Below, in pieces: positions 10,655 to 21,544 of a DNA stretch of 64,000 bases (position 1 is its first letter; every line of letters begins with the position of its first letter). This DNA comes from Morinoia aosen. Its lineage: Eukaryota; Arthropoda; Malacostraca; Amphipoda; Talitridae. The translations under genes were made by a program, and so were the position numbers. The stretch spans positions 21,747,009-21,811,008 of the forward strand of contig CM059578.1 in NCBI GenBank assembly GCA_030386875.1, given 5' to 3'. The notes under the pieces are model-generated. The model searched no databases and was not told where the DNA came from. It worked only from the letters and a program-made list of their open reading frames with translations.

Positions 10655-11250
10655 TCTTTCCTACTATCCTCTTCCCTTTCCTATCCTTTTTCTTCCAGCA
10701 CGCCCTGCGCCAAACTCTTGTTTTCCTCTCTTCCCTAATAGCTCCGCCCCCCCCCCCCCCCCCGCAAATCGTTACCTCATGATTACCGTGATTGTAACAG
10801 CTTTCCGATTTCCCCTGCATTTATTCAGCTTCGCTTGGAGGGTGGCCTTGGCCAGTTTTGGTGCTTAAGGAGACAGCGGGTAAATATCTCGTTTCAACCC
10901 ATTTGGTTGGTCTTGTGGAGCGTCCCTAGGAGGTGAGAGAGCTTTTCTTACTTCCGTGTTTTTCTTTTCTTCTTTCTCTTGTATTGGTACAGCTCTTGTG
11001 TATGTCCCAACTCGCCGCACGGATGAAGCTCCCGTGGTCGAGCGGATCCATCCGATTTCCAAGGGGACTCTCCCAAACCGGTCTACCCATGCAACCATTA
11101 CCTGAAGCTCAACACATCAGAAAACCCCAAACATCCACCTACCGGGTTCAACTCAAAGGAATTGACCCAAAACTAAATGTACAAAGACAAGACATATTCC
11201 AAACAGCTTTTTCAGTACTTGAAGCACCACTGATTCGACTAACTGACTAA
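10655..11250 (+). mobile_element. LINE 5' fragment (copy A-D family)
   Basis: Starts with the CCTACTATCC 5' end shared with copy B. It contains the 5' UTR, with a 17-C run at 10747-10763, and the first part of ORF1 (from about 10933), which breaks off after RQDIFQTAFSVLE. LINEs normally lose 5' rather than 3' sequence, so the missing 3' part points to a later deletion or rearrangement. Confidence 0.7.
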
Positions 11251-11312
11251 CTGACACTAGACCGGCATACTTTGAACGATGATAGACCTTGCCGTACATG
11301 ATGGTGTCAAGT

Positions 11313-11396
11313 AAGACAAGCGCGCTTGTTTAGAAAATGTAGACGAGTGCGCTTGTTCAGAAAATGTGAACACTAGCGCACTTATGTTGAAAATGT
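11313..11396. repeat. three-unit short tandem repeat with palindromic core
   Basis: Three diverged units of 27-29 bases, each ending GAAAATGT, at about 11313-11340, 11341-11367 and 11368-11396. The first carries the perfect 14-base palindrome ACAAGCGCGCTTGT (11316-11329); the others keep a degraded version. It may be the remnant of a longer satellite or a transposon subterminal repeat. Confidence 0.55.
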
Positions 11397-13383
11397 GATG
11401 ACAACGCGTACAATGATAACGTACTTAGCTAGAACCTGTATATAATGTTGAATTCAATGTATAAATGCATATCACTGGCTGCGTTCAATTTTTGAAAAAT
11501 TATGTTTGAATGATATCAGTAACAACTTTTAATTTAGGATGTATTAGGATACATACTTAACGGTTAGGTCGTAATCAAAATTGTAGTTTTTCTGTATTTT
11601 TTAGTCATTTATCAGTTTACTTTCATTTTGTGACCTAATTTTAGGCAATTATAACAAATGAAAATTGTTTCTACGTGTGCATAAGAATCTTCATTTTGAT
11701 TTCCATATCAATTTAGAAATTATCCAAGTCTGCAACAGTGGTAATATATATAGATGCTGAATTGAGCTCGTTCGTTTCAGAGAAATTTTTTTAAAATAAC
11801 CATAAAATATGCATCCGAAGAGGAAAAGTTTACATGTTCAGTGCATTAAGTTCAAACTATCGTTCTCTGGTGTTCACATTATTGAAAATTTTCAATAAAT
11901 GCCTTATTATGAGCAACTGCTTTTGCTAGACTTTCCCACAATAGGAAACGACTATCGTTTGCACGGTAAGTAGAACTCCAAAGTAGAGCGCGTATGGGCC
12001 TTAGGATGACGTGTTTATTATGCTATTTTTTTAGCTTCAATGTTGTCATTATTTGTACGGTTCCAAACTCTTTCTTCTAGAATTGTAGTTTTTCAATTTA
12101 TTTCCTGACTTCCGGTTTTTGTGCAAATTGAATCCAGCGTTCGGAAGCATAATTATTGTGCGTAAATTCCCCGTGAATGTATTTGTATTTTATAGTTATT
12201 TTAAGATTTTCTTGAAAACACTTTTGTTATATTAAAAGGGGTCTAATCATTTTATAATGTATAATAATTTCGTTAGATTTACATTTACGTGAGAAAGATA
12301 AGCATTTCAGTAATTCTATGCTGAATAAGTTTCACCGCCAATTTTCAAACGCCCCAAAATAAAAACTTTGCTTCTAACTAATTACCACATCGAAACAAGC
12401 AAGCCTACATTTACCAATTATTTAGGTAGTTCATGAACATCATAAAGCCGAAAGTTCCCTACAGTCAGTATCTACGTTTTGCTTTAATGTGCAGACCTCA
12501 TTTCAAATTAGTCTCTACACTATTATTTTAGTTAAATAATATCAGGCATCAACGACCCATATTACTGCAACTATCATCGGGTCTGTGTTAAATAAACTCT
12601 TTCGTTATGTATTGTTTATAATTTTTAAAATTCTTTGCTTGTACGCGCGTGTGGCTTGAAGAGAGAATATTAAATTGAAACCAGCCTGTCTCAATGAGAT
12701 TATTGGACTCGCTGTATTAGTTGCTAATTTCGCATGTCTCGCTCTCTAACAAAAATTTTGTAATGCGAAGCAAATGAGATATATAAAATCAAGTATTATC
12801 CGGCCACAGAAGAAATTGGCCAATGCCACAAATGCTCATGAAGTGTCAGCACAAAATTAAACAAACGATTGTCAATGACTATTTTAATACTGTCGAAAAC
12901 ATACCTTGTACCTTGTCCTCTTAGAACAAGGAGCACGGTACTACAACAATTATAATTTCTTCTTAGGCTGAAAGACGTAGGGTATACTGGCTATTGATGG
13001 TGCATGTGTCTAATTAAATTGATGCTTTTTTGTGAACTACCATCATCGACTCTAGTCCTGCGTTTGAGTATTTACGTTACTCCGCCTGTCCCATGAACTG
13101 TCTATGTAATATTCTGTTTGTTTTTTTCCCTAGTTACTTCGTCCGTTACGCTTTCGTCGGAATTTGCGGCATCATGGATACCGAATTCCTGAATGTTGCA
13201 CTAATATAGGATAGGTTAGGTTAGCATAGGTTAGGTAATGTTGAAATTTTTTCACGGGTCCACCTAGCTTAACGATGACACTGTCCGTGGAGTTTCCACG
13301 GGTCAGGCTAGTATTAAATAATGATATCTGTTGTTCACCGCTTCCTTCGTCCAGAGTTATCGTAGTGTATTTAACACTTGCGC
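11397..13383. other. AT-rich intergenic DNA, no gene seen
   Basis: About 2 kb without a supported ORF or a repeat I recognise. A short TAGGTTAGGTTAG...TAGGTTAGG motif at 13208-13236 resembles the insect telomere unit but is only a few units long. It is the kind of interstitial motif common in insect genomes. Confidence 0.5.
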
Positions 13384-13671
13384 GGTGCTCGCGGTGGCAC
13401 AGCGGTTAAGGGATCGGACTTGTATGTTGGAGTCACGGGTTCGTATCCCGGCGCTGGCGCTGCGATTTTCCCCGTTGGGTATAAGGGAAAGCTCAAGCAC
13501 AATACCCCACTCGACCCAGGTGTCGGAAATGGGCACCGGCTTTACGGGGGAACCGTCATGGTGTCCTATATATAGTGTTAGTTATAAGACATTTGAAAAA
13601 ACAATGCTTAAGATCATTTGTATCAGGCTTGATTGGAAATAAAGCATCCCAAAAATGCCGATTTTTTTTTT
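13384..13671 (+). mobile_element. tRNA-derived SINE, full-length copy
   Basis: A tRNA-like head carries an A-box (TGGCACAGCGG, 13395-13405) and a B-box (GGTTCGTATCC, 13438-13448), the internal promoter of RNA polymerase III. A family-specific body and a tail ending CCAAAAATGCCGA plus a T run (to 13671) follow. Three more copies lie at 61646, 62199 and 63090. The head is not a working tRNA because the acceptor arms do not pair. The short ORFs inside it are chance frames repeated in each copy. Confidence 0.88.
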
Positions 13672-15596
13672 GCGCTATGTTCTTTACGTTAATTTAAAAC
13701 ATTTCATTTGCACGTCTGATGAAAGGGATATTAAATTGAAACCATCTTTGCGGAACGATATTTACTCGACCTCCTTATAAGTTTTATTACTATGAAAAAT
13801 AAACAAATAAGGCGAAATCTCAACAGCGAACAAAAAAAGATTGTCCTTGACTATACCATTAATGTAACATATATCTTCAAAACTCGATTTGATAAGTTCA
13901 ATATGGACTGCTTAGGCAGCCACTCGATGGAAGTCTAATGAAAATGAACAAAACCGTAAAGTGAAATAAAAATCCAATGGGATTAATTCCGTACAGCAGT
14001 AAATGGGGTTGACGAAACAGTTTTTCTATGACATGGCATTCTAGAGAAAACAAAACTTTGATGAGGCGCCAAGTTAATGATACTACAGGTTACAAAGGTT
14101 ACGACACAAAATTCATACCAAATTAACATGCGGTGACGCAGTGCTCACACTAGCATGGCATGACGCAAAGGTATTCAATATTTAGCACTAAAATCATAAC
14201 ACCAAACAGCCAAGAGTCTTCTGAAAAAATGCTTTATTTTGGGCCCATGAAAACAATTAAAACACTCTATTAGTGAACCTAGAGTTTCTCATGACCCCTG
14301 GAAACATTGAACCACATAGATAGGCCAAAGGAAATTTCTATCACGTAGTGCTGTTTTATTTGAAAGACGTGATCCGAATCCAAAACCAAAGAATCTACTC
14401 GTGATGGCTTCTACATCCACAAAAAAGGTAAGGACGTAATTACTGTAAATGAAAAATAACTGGTAACCTCTATTGAGTGTCTAGTCGATGGTACTCTTAG
14501 AGCCTAGTGCAAGTAGCATCCGTGGGCATATAATAAAACGGTTAGGAAAGAATTTCAAACATAATATATATTCAAGAAGAAAGTATTTATGATTATAAAA
14601 ATACACATGTGAAAAAAAATATGTCTCGAATAAAGCAAATCAAAACAACACACTAATTTGACAAAATAAGTCCTTCCTTATCTTCAGATTGAGACTTTAC
14701 GTTCTCCCCGTGGGAGCACTGCTTCTCATACATAGTAGTTTTACCCCTTCAAAGACATCTAGGAAAAAAAATGAGTAAATCTACAAAGCAAATCATATCG
14801 TTAATACTAGAAGTAATGTAGGTTCCCAAATGTCTCGGTAACGGACAAAATCAGGTCGAAGCTCTCATGGTTCCAATATCAGCCTAAAAAGAAATCAATC
14901 CTGCATTCAATAATCCACACACAAGCCATCTCAACCGCGTTTTCTTTCCCACTTCATATTTTTCATCTAAAAAGCAGATGATTATCATGTTATTTTTACC
15001 TTCTCACCACAAAAGTTATCCTCAGAGAGAAGTTAGGAAGGGACCACCTTTTAGTATAGGCACATAAGCGAGGAATCCACGATTAAACATAGTATAAATC
15101 GACCACCGACAGCTTGACAATTATAATTCGATAGAAAATTTAACAAGTTAAAAACATTGATAAAGTAATGAATCGGAAAAGATGGTCTTCCTTTACGACA
15201 AACTATGCGGAATAGTTGGTCCTCCTAAGTTGGTTTCTTTAAGCCCTTTTGAAGGCAAAGTGTCGTAGTAGACTAAAGCCTGTATCAAAACGTAGAAAGT
15301 GTCCCCTGATATCAGGATGTGACTTATAGCTTGCAGAATCTCTTTGCAGTGTTTCTTACATACAGAGATAGATTTCAGCAAGAACAGTGATTTATTTCCT
15401 TCTGCAAAAATAGTGTGCACAGACATGAGCTACTGCATAACAGGGTACAACACGCAAAATTACATTTGAAATATTAATCTTATTCAGCTAGGTAATCAAA
15501 ATAACATGGAAATATTGAAATGCAATACAAATGATACTTAAGGGCTAATTAAAGTAAATGCTCAGACGCATCATCAGCGCAGAGAAACAGACCAAG
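13672..15596. other. AT-rich DNA, no gene seen
   Basis: No domain-bearing frame and no clear repeat structure. The 77-codon minus-strand frame at 15193-15426 matches nothing I know and is not called. Confidence 0.45.
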
Positions 15597-15670
15597 GCCC
15601 CGTCAGAAGAGTTTGACACAGGGCGTGCCGGAAGAAAAGAAGTAGGGAAAGGAAGAGGATAGTAGGAGGG
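15597..15670 (-). mobile_element. LINE 5' UTR fragment (copy A-D family)
   Basis: The reverse complement starts at CCTACTATCC and matches the first roughly 75 bases of the 5' UTR seen at 1755 and especially at 10655 (shared CGGCACGCCCTG-type block). Only the extreme 5' end is present. Confidence 0.65.
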
Positions 15671-17063
15671 AAACAGGTGGAAAATTTAGAAAAAATCTCT
15701 TTGATATAAATCTAGAAGCTGGCTGTTCAAACGTTATGGGGTAAAACAGAACGCTTTAGTGATTGGAAACCGTAAAGGCTCTTAAATGTTTTCTTTATTT
15801 AAAGAATCTCCGGAAAAATAAATTTGATCTCTGAGGAGTCTCAGAAAACTGCGTGGGGGTGCAGCGATAGCAGCGGAGCAATTCGTGAGCCTGGCGAGTC
15901 TCGAATGCGCAGGAAAGAGCGAGACACGGCGCGAGACCGGCCTGCTCCGCACTGTTGCGCCCCACCTGCATATAAAAGATTTATAAGAAAATGGGCAAAA
16001 CATCGAGATTTTAGAATATCATTGTGGTAGAATTTAGGCAAGCTTCAATTTCTCAATTTGTCGTAATAATTTTGGTGAACGTGAGCTTGCTGATAACGAA
16101 ATAATAATTTTATCGAATCGGTACCACAATCAGAGAATAATATATTTAGACTTCAAGAAAGTAATTTGCACAGCCAAATTGTAATGAAGAAGAGGTAGTC
16201 TAAGAGGCGCTTGCGAAACGCAAGCCCGGATACACGATCAGATGCAGGTGCCAAGCACGGCATCGAACGAACCTCAGACGAGGAGTATCCTGGTGATCAT
16301 AAATTGGTGATCACAGCTAGTTGATAGAGTTAGGTGTTCCAGGGGTTGGGTATGGGAAACCCGTCAAGGCATTGTATTTACAACTATATAAATAGTCTCC
16401 CAGAATACTGAGTTAGAAGCTGACTATTTACCATTATATATAGTTGAATTTGCCTGCTCTGAATCAGAATTTTGTATTATTAGTATTTTCTTCAACAAGA
16501 TGCTATGTACAGCGGTTCGTAATTTATGATATTGTAATATATGTAACTCATAAATAATAAGTTTACCTGCTATTTTTATATACACATATATATTTTATAC
16601 ACTATTATACATAACTTTTTGTGTGATACAGAGATTGCTATGTACATTTGTACATACATTGTCACTCTATTCCCCGAAGCGCTATACTCAGGCTACGCTT
16701 CTCGCGTATACTCATGTGTGTGTACAACATCCCCAAGATGCACAGACCGCTACATACTTGTACGTACTTCTATATACTATATACTTGAATCATATACACA
16801 TACTCAACCTTCAAATTATTATTATTTTTTTAGCATTTATTTGTACACTATAAACAAGGGAAACGCCTGAGTGGCCAAATACGCGCCGACTCGAAAGGAT
16901 CCACTTAATAAAGTCGTATTCTGTTACTTATTGCGTAATAGGAATCTATTCCGAGTTCTGATGATGTGACTGGAGGTAAGGTGGATGATGAGATGAAGAA
17001 TATGAGAAGAGAGTGTGAGTTGATTCTTGGTTATTGAGTGTTTGTGAGCCTGGTAGTTGAGTA
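15671..17063. other. unassigned DNA with a GC-rich island and a TATA-like box
   Basis: 15840-15970 is much richer in G+C than its surroundings and ends in CATATAAAAG (about 15968), so it could be a promoter or a piece of an LTR. At 16209-16225 a perfect hairpin GCTTGCG-AAA-CGCAAGC occurs. 16560-16860 is TATA/ACATA-rich. From about 16875 upward the minus-strand 3' UTR of LINE-D begins. No gene is supported. Confidence 0.35.
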
Positions 17064-17134
17064 CGAGGCCTGTCTAAAAAGTATCCGACCTTTGGCCAGA
17101 AAAAATACTTCAACAACCTGACGGGGTTGGGACC

Positions 17135-17614
17135 CTAATCCCCTTCAAAGTAGGCTCCTTGTGCTTCCACACACTTAGCCCACCGATCCTTCCACTGCCG
17201 GAAACACCTCTGGAAGTCTTCTTTTGGAATGGTGTTCAGCTCTGTCGTCGCGTTCCGCATTATCTCTTCTCTACTCTCAAAACGGGATCCTTTCAGTGGT
17301 GTCTTCAATTTTGGAAACAACCAGAAGTCGCAAGGAGCCAGGTCTGGAGAGTAGGGAGGTTGGCGAACGGTCGTAATTCCATGTTTGGCCAAGAAATTGC
17401 GGATCAAATGGGATGAATGTGCGGGCGCGTTGTCGTGATGCAAGTGCCAGTTGTTCGCAGTCCACATGTCTGGTCTTTTGCGCCGAACTGCATCACGAAG
17501 TCGCCGGAGAACATCCTGATAGTACTCCTTTGTCACTGTTTGTCCTTCCGGTGCGTATTCGTGATGCACAATTCCACGGACATCAAAGAAAACAGTCAGC
17601 ATCGAAGGAGTCAA
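17135..17614 (-). pseudogene. mariner transposase (DD34D type), C-terminal half
   Basis: Cut-and-paste transposase of the mariner group. HHDNAPAHSS carries the second catalytic Asp and YSPDLAPCDFWLFPKLK the third, with 34 residues between them, the mariner spacing. The segment WKDRWAKCVEAQGAYFEGD is the usual C-terminus. The DNA-binding N-terminus and the first catalytic Asp are absent; the frame begins at about MTPSMLTVFFDVRG, where the inverted duplicate takes over. It cannot encode an active enzyme. Confidence 0.88.
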
Positions 17615-17618
17615 ACAG

Positions 17619-17742
17619 GCAATGCGACGATGGAGCTGAACACCATTCTAAAAAAAAACTACCAGAGGTGTTTCCAGCAGTGGAAGGATCGGTGGGCTAA
17701 GTGTGTGCAAGCACAAGGGGCATACTTTGAAGGGGATTAGGG
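17619..17742 (+). pseudogene. inverted duplicate of mariner transposase C-terminus
   Basis: Reads MELNTILKKNYQRCF...WKDRWAKCVQAQGAYFEGD on the plus strand, a diverged copy of the C-terminal 40 residues encoded on the minus strand at 17135-17255. It differs at several residues, so it came from another genomic copy or duplicated long ago. It is the coding part of the second 3' end of the palindromic mariner. Confidence 0.82.
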
Positions 17743-17847
17743 TCCCAACTCCGACAGGTATTCGAAATATTTTTTCTGGCCAAAGGTCGGATACTTTTTA
17801 GACAGGCCTCGTATTGTGTCCTATTGTGATGGATGGAGTTGTGTTTT

Positions 17848-17905
17848 GGGGTTTTGACCTCCCACCCATGGGGGGAAGACCGATCCGTCCGCTCGTCAAA
17901 ACCCC
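17848..17905 (-). promoter_or_regulatory. stem-loop in LINE-D 3' UTR
   Basis: Same GGGGTTTTGAC/GTCAAAACCCC stem as in copy C (arms 17848-17858 and 17895-17905) at the same distance (about 70 bases) after the end of ORF2. Inside it GGGGGAAGAC faces a C-rich segment. Conservation in two old, otherwise mutated copies supports a role in the life cycle, probably RT recognition, which is an inference. Confidence 0.65.
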
Positions 17906-17971
17906 AATATGAAAAAGTAAAAAACTAAGTATTGTTTTTCGGTCTTCCCCATAATGAATGTCGGACTATTT

Positions 17972-20551
17972 TTATGTGTATTCCGGATTTGGAGGGGGGC
18001 CAAGTGCGGAAATTTTGGAGCTTTTAAATCTGAAATGTTGACTATTTCCATTTTTTGGAAGAATGTTAACTGTAGATAGAGGTCGGGATCATTTGACTGT
18101 AAGTTGTCCCAAATTCTTCGGGCATGGTTGTGAAGTAAAGTATTGAAAGGGGATATGTTGACTTGGCTGTGCAGTGTGCAGTATCCTGGATGCTATACGG
18201 TCTGATCAGTTGGTGTTGGTAATAAATCTTAAAGCTCTGTTTTGCACTTTCTGTAATTTGGAGATGGCGGTTGGTGACATTGCATGTAATGGTATAACTG
18301 GATATATTAAGGCTGATCTCACACAAGCTAGATATAATTTTTTTTTATTTTCTCGGGATAGGTGCATAAATCGGAATAATTGGCTGAGATTGCTATATCC
18401 TATTGCTTATCTTGATGGTATTTGTGATGAGAATCCATTGGTTAAAAAATTGAGCCCTAGAATTTTGCAATTGTTGGGGTATGAAAAATGTTGATTGTAT
18501 ATGAAGATGTCTGAAGTTGTGCGTCTGCTGATGGGGATAATTTTGAATTTTTTAACGTTGGTTGAAATTTTCCATTGACTCTCGTAATTGTTGATATGCT
18601 GTATTGCGTACTGAGTTTGATAGGGTGCATAACTTGGTTTGTATCGTCTTGTAGTGTTTTTAGTAATGTCGTCAGCGAAACATATGATCTCCGTGTTGGG
18701 TAGTGGATGGGGGATGTCATGTGTATAGTAGCTGTACAATGTGGGCGAAAGACATGCTCCTTGTGGGACGCCAGTTTGCAGTGTGAAAGGGGGGCCAATG
18801 TAGTAACCTATCCTGATTGATGCAGTTCTATCTGTTAGATAATCGGCTAGAGTGCGTACCTCTGTTCCTCCTGAATCCGTGTTGTCTACTGTTATATAAA
18901 TTATTGATGATTAGGTGATTGGTTAGTCTATTGTTGAAGATTTTGTCTAGAATTTGCTTTGTATGTCCAGCAGTGATATTGACCTGTAATTTTGTACATG
19001 TTTTTGTGATGTTAGGGGTTTTGGAAGAAATATCATGTGTGCATGCTTGAGGCTGTCAGGGAAGTAGCCGGCTCAAATGGTGTTATTGAATATATTTAAG
19101 AGACATGTTATCATGTTTATCGGTAAATTCTTTATTTGAAGGGTGGTTATTCCAGTGGGGCCGGGGGCTTTCTGTTTGAAGGATCTAAATGTTTGTTTTA
19201 ATCCTTCTATTTTTATTGGTGGGAAGTGAAGATGATCAAGTCTATTTATGTAGCCTGTATGGAATGGTATTACTTGATCTGCTATGTTATTCATTTGCTC
19301 TTTTATTTCGTTTATGTAATCTATGTCAGAGTCTTCTTCATTGTCTTCCTCTGAAAAAAATTTTCTCCAGTGTTCTCTTAAAACCGGTTCTTTCTCTTGT
19401 AGCGAATGTAATTCTTTGTTTTGGTGTTGCAGATACGGAACTTTTTGTTTATTACTGGATCCTATCATGCGTTCGACTGAAGACCAGGAAATTTTGGGGT
19501 CTTTTTGAAGTTCTATATCTTGACTAGGTTTTCCCAAGTTTGAGTATATTCCTGTTTGTAGAAGGTTTGCAGTTGTCGTCGGAGACTGGTTAGTTGTCTA
19601 TAAAGTTCTCTGGATGGCCCGTTATTGTGAATGTATTCTATTAAATGCTGATATATAGCTTGGTTTCTTAGTATTTCGTGAGTAGGTTTTAATCCAGGGA
19701 TTATTTTATGGGTTATTGTATGAATTGCGATGTTAGTTGCTTCATGAATGTATTCGGTCCATTTATTCAAATGTTCATCTATTTCTTCTAAGGTTGGTTC
19801 ATCTTGCATGTTTGGGTTCACTATTGCTAGTTGTTGTCTATATTTGACCCAGTCTGCTTTATAAAATTGTTTTCTCTGTTTGATTGGGATTTGGGTTGGA
19901 TTTGCTGAAATGATTGCTATGATTGGGATATGGTCTGATGGTGTAACTGGCCCAGGTCGGAGATGGATATTATGGAAGGCATTTGTGTTCTGTAGTACAA
20001 TATCCTGTGCTGTGGTACTACTATGCGTGATCAGCGTAGTAAAGTACGGGCGTACGTGGATGCATTTATGTCTTTCAATACGATAGTGTAAATGATTCCC
20101 TCTATTGTTGTTATATGAGTGCCCTATGGTTCTGTGTACAGCATTGATATATCCTATGAAGTATACCGGGTGAGGTCCATTGAATAGGGTGTGAAAATCA
20201 GCCAAATGAAGATAGTCTACTCATGGTGAAGTGTATGTAGTACCTATTGTAATTGATCCTTGGAGAGATTCAAATGTAACTGCTAGCATGTCTGAGTGAA
20301 AGTGGTCATGAAGTTTAAGTGAAATGTTTTTTCTTTATTGTTATCCCGGCTCCTGCGTGTATTTCGTTATTTTTGTTTACATAGAAAGCGTTGTAGTTGA
20401 ATATTTTCAAGTGGTGGCTTCCTGTCAAGCTGTGGTCGTTAATGAGAATAATATCTGGGTCAATTTGGTTGTAAATGTTTGCTAGGGGTATTTTGTTAGT
20501 TTTCCAAGACTGAACGTTATGTTGTATCACTGTCAGTTTTCGTAGGTTCAT
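17972..20551 (-). pseudogene. LINE-D ORF2 (APE endonuclease + RT), best-preserved copy of the family
   Basis: The start at 20551 reads MNLRKLTVIQHNVQSW. The endonuclease occupies about 20551-19900, with DIILINDH, INAVHR in place of the usual GDFNA-type motif, and PSDHIPI containing the catalytic His. A linker follows. RT motifs are FKQKAPGPTGITTLQ (about 19150), the ICFADDITK catalytic box (about 18680) and a C-terminus ending near the PPP segment at 17985. Breaks: stops near 20310 and 20205-20225, and frameshifts near 19520, 19075 to 18740 and 18400. It gives the clearest view of the protein order for copies A-C. Confidence 0.8.
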
Positions 20552-20559
20552 TTTACGGA

Positions 20560-21198
20560 GGTTATGTTCTTAGGTTTTTTATTTGCTGTGAATATTGATT
20601 GGTGTCGTGGGAATGCTATAAGTTGTTCGTGTGGTATTATGTCTATTTTTACTCGCGTGAATTGCACTCGTTTAGAAAATATGTATTTCAGTTGTGTACC
20701 TGATTTTATTTCCTGAACTACAAATTTGAGTCCGTCATTGTCCTCTTTTAGTTCTGATATGTACTAGTCAGCATTTGGTTTTTCTGGGATTGATGACCGA
20801 TCTTGGAAGTTTCTATATAGTTTGATTGGAATGCTGTGTTTGTTGTCTATTAGTATTGTTGAATTCTCCATTTCATCACTTATTCTCCTTTTCTGTCTTT
20901 GTTCGGCCTCTGCACATGCTTCAACTTGCATGTCCATTGTTTCTTCTATTGAATGGTGTTCCGGTGTAGTTGGTTGTGTGCTTTGGCTGTCGTTGTTTCC
21001 ATGATAAAAGTTGAAGATGGCAGTTGGATCGCGGTCAGGGAATCTTGTGTCAATATCGAAGTTGTCCTTGAGAGAATTGGATAATATTTCGCTAAATTTC
21101 TTTGTCCTATTAAGTGCGGCTAGATGTGCTTCCTCTGGAGTGCTTCCTCTGCAGTGAGTTTAATGTGCGTTTGGTTTGTGCTTCCTCTGCAGTGAGTT
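20560..21198 (-). pseudogene. LINE-D ORF1, C-terminal part
   Basis: Minus-strand homologue of the ORF1 tail seen at 3160-3840 in copy B (THIKLT and ETTTAKAH-like segments), with several stops and frameshifts. A 38-base tandem duplication (21140 to 21197) sits at its upstream edge, where the 7.6-kb block interrupts the gene. It continues at 28816. Confidence 0.65.
21140..21197. repeat. 38-base tandem duplication at the block junction
   Basis: The segment TGCTTCCTCTGCAGTGAGTT occurs at about 21140 and again at about 21178, separated by AATGTGCGTTTGGTTTG. The latter also reappears at 28819, just past the far end of the inserted block. The duplication therefore predates or accompanied the insertion. 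Confidence 0.65.
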
Positions 21199-21544
21199 TT
21201 GTGGGGAAAATTCCCCACAGATTCGTTCGTAGTGTACTTTGCTGTCTGTACTATTACCATAAACTGCTGGTGTTGCGTGGCAGGTGAGGTCGCGCAGCAA
21301 CAGCGCATAAGAAAGTGTGGTGTCAGGTAAACAAGTAGCAGGCTGCTTGTGTCGGGCTCTGACTGCGTCTTGGTCGGAGTCATCGGTTACGTCGGCACGT
21401 CGGGGGCACGCTCGACTCGTGGCGAGGAGTTTGGCGACGGTCGCAGGCCTAGCGCTTCCTACCCTTCTTCCTGCATGCTCAATAAGTTCATGGTGTGATT
21501 GCGTGTGTGAATGTGTACAATTTAGGTTTTTTTTAGGTTCTTCT

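Larger units (their letters stand above)
17064..17811. mobile_element. 748-bp mariner with two copies of the same end (palindromic MLE)
   Basis: Flanked by TA on both sides (17062-17063, 17812-17813), the mariner target duplication. Both ends start CGAGGCCTGTCTAAAAAG. The inverted similarity runs on for about 190 bp, far beyond a normal mariner terminal repeat, because both arms contain the 3' end of the transposase gene and its UTR (17064-17256 and 17619-17811, roughly 88% alike by eye). The 5' half of the element is missing and has been replaced by an inverted second 3' end. The flanking TA dinucleotides are as expected if this form was itself mobilised. Confidence 0.85.
16875..21198 (-). 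mobile_element. LINE copy D, 3' segment (ORF1 end, ORF2, 3' UTR)
   Basis: Minus-strand copy of the same family as A-C. It contains the 3' UTR (16875-17971, interrupted by a mariner at 17064-17811), ORF2 (17972-20551) and the C-terminal part of ORF1 (20560-21198). The rest of the element resumes at 28816, so this LINE was once contiguous and was split by the block at 21199-28815. The lower end is estimated from matches to the UTR of copy C. Confidence 0.75.

Noticed and set aside
10617-10868. Gly-rich or Pro-rich frames over the 17-C run
   Set aside because: They are translations of the homopolymer and the LINE 5' UTR.
13208-13236. Telomeric repeat array (TTAGG type)
   Set aside because: Only four to five loose units; it is an interstitial motif, not a telomere.
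13395-13448. tRNA gene from the A- and B-boxes
   Set aside because: Acceptor and anticodon stems do not pair, and the sequence continues into a SINE body and tail present in other copies.
13331-13642. Two overlapping frames of 103 and 65 codons with GSYPGAGA-like peptides, repeated at 61026-61760 and 63183-63383
   Set aside because: They are the SINE head and body read in various frames; the peptide recurs only because the SINE does.
16619-16870. Two overlapping frames in TATA/ACATA-rich DNA
   Set aside because: Low-complexity sequence; neither frame has domain features.
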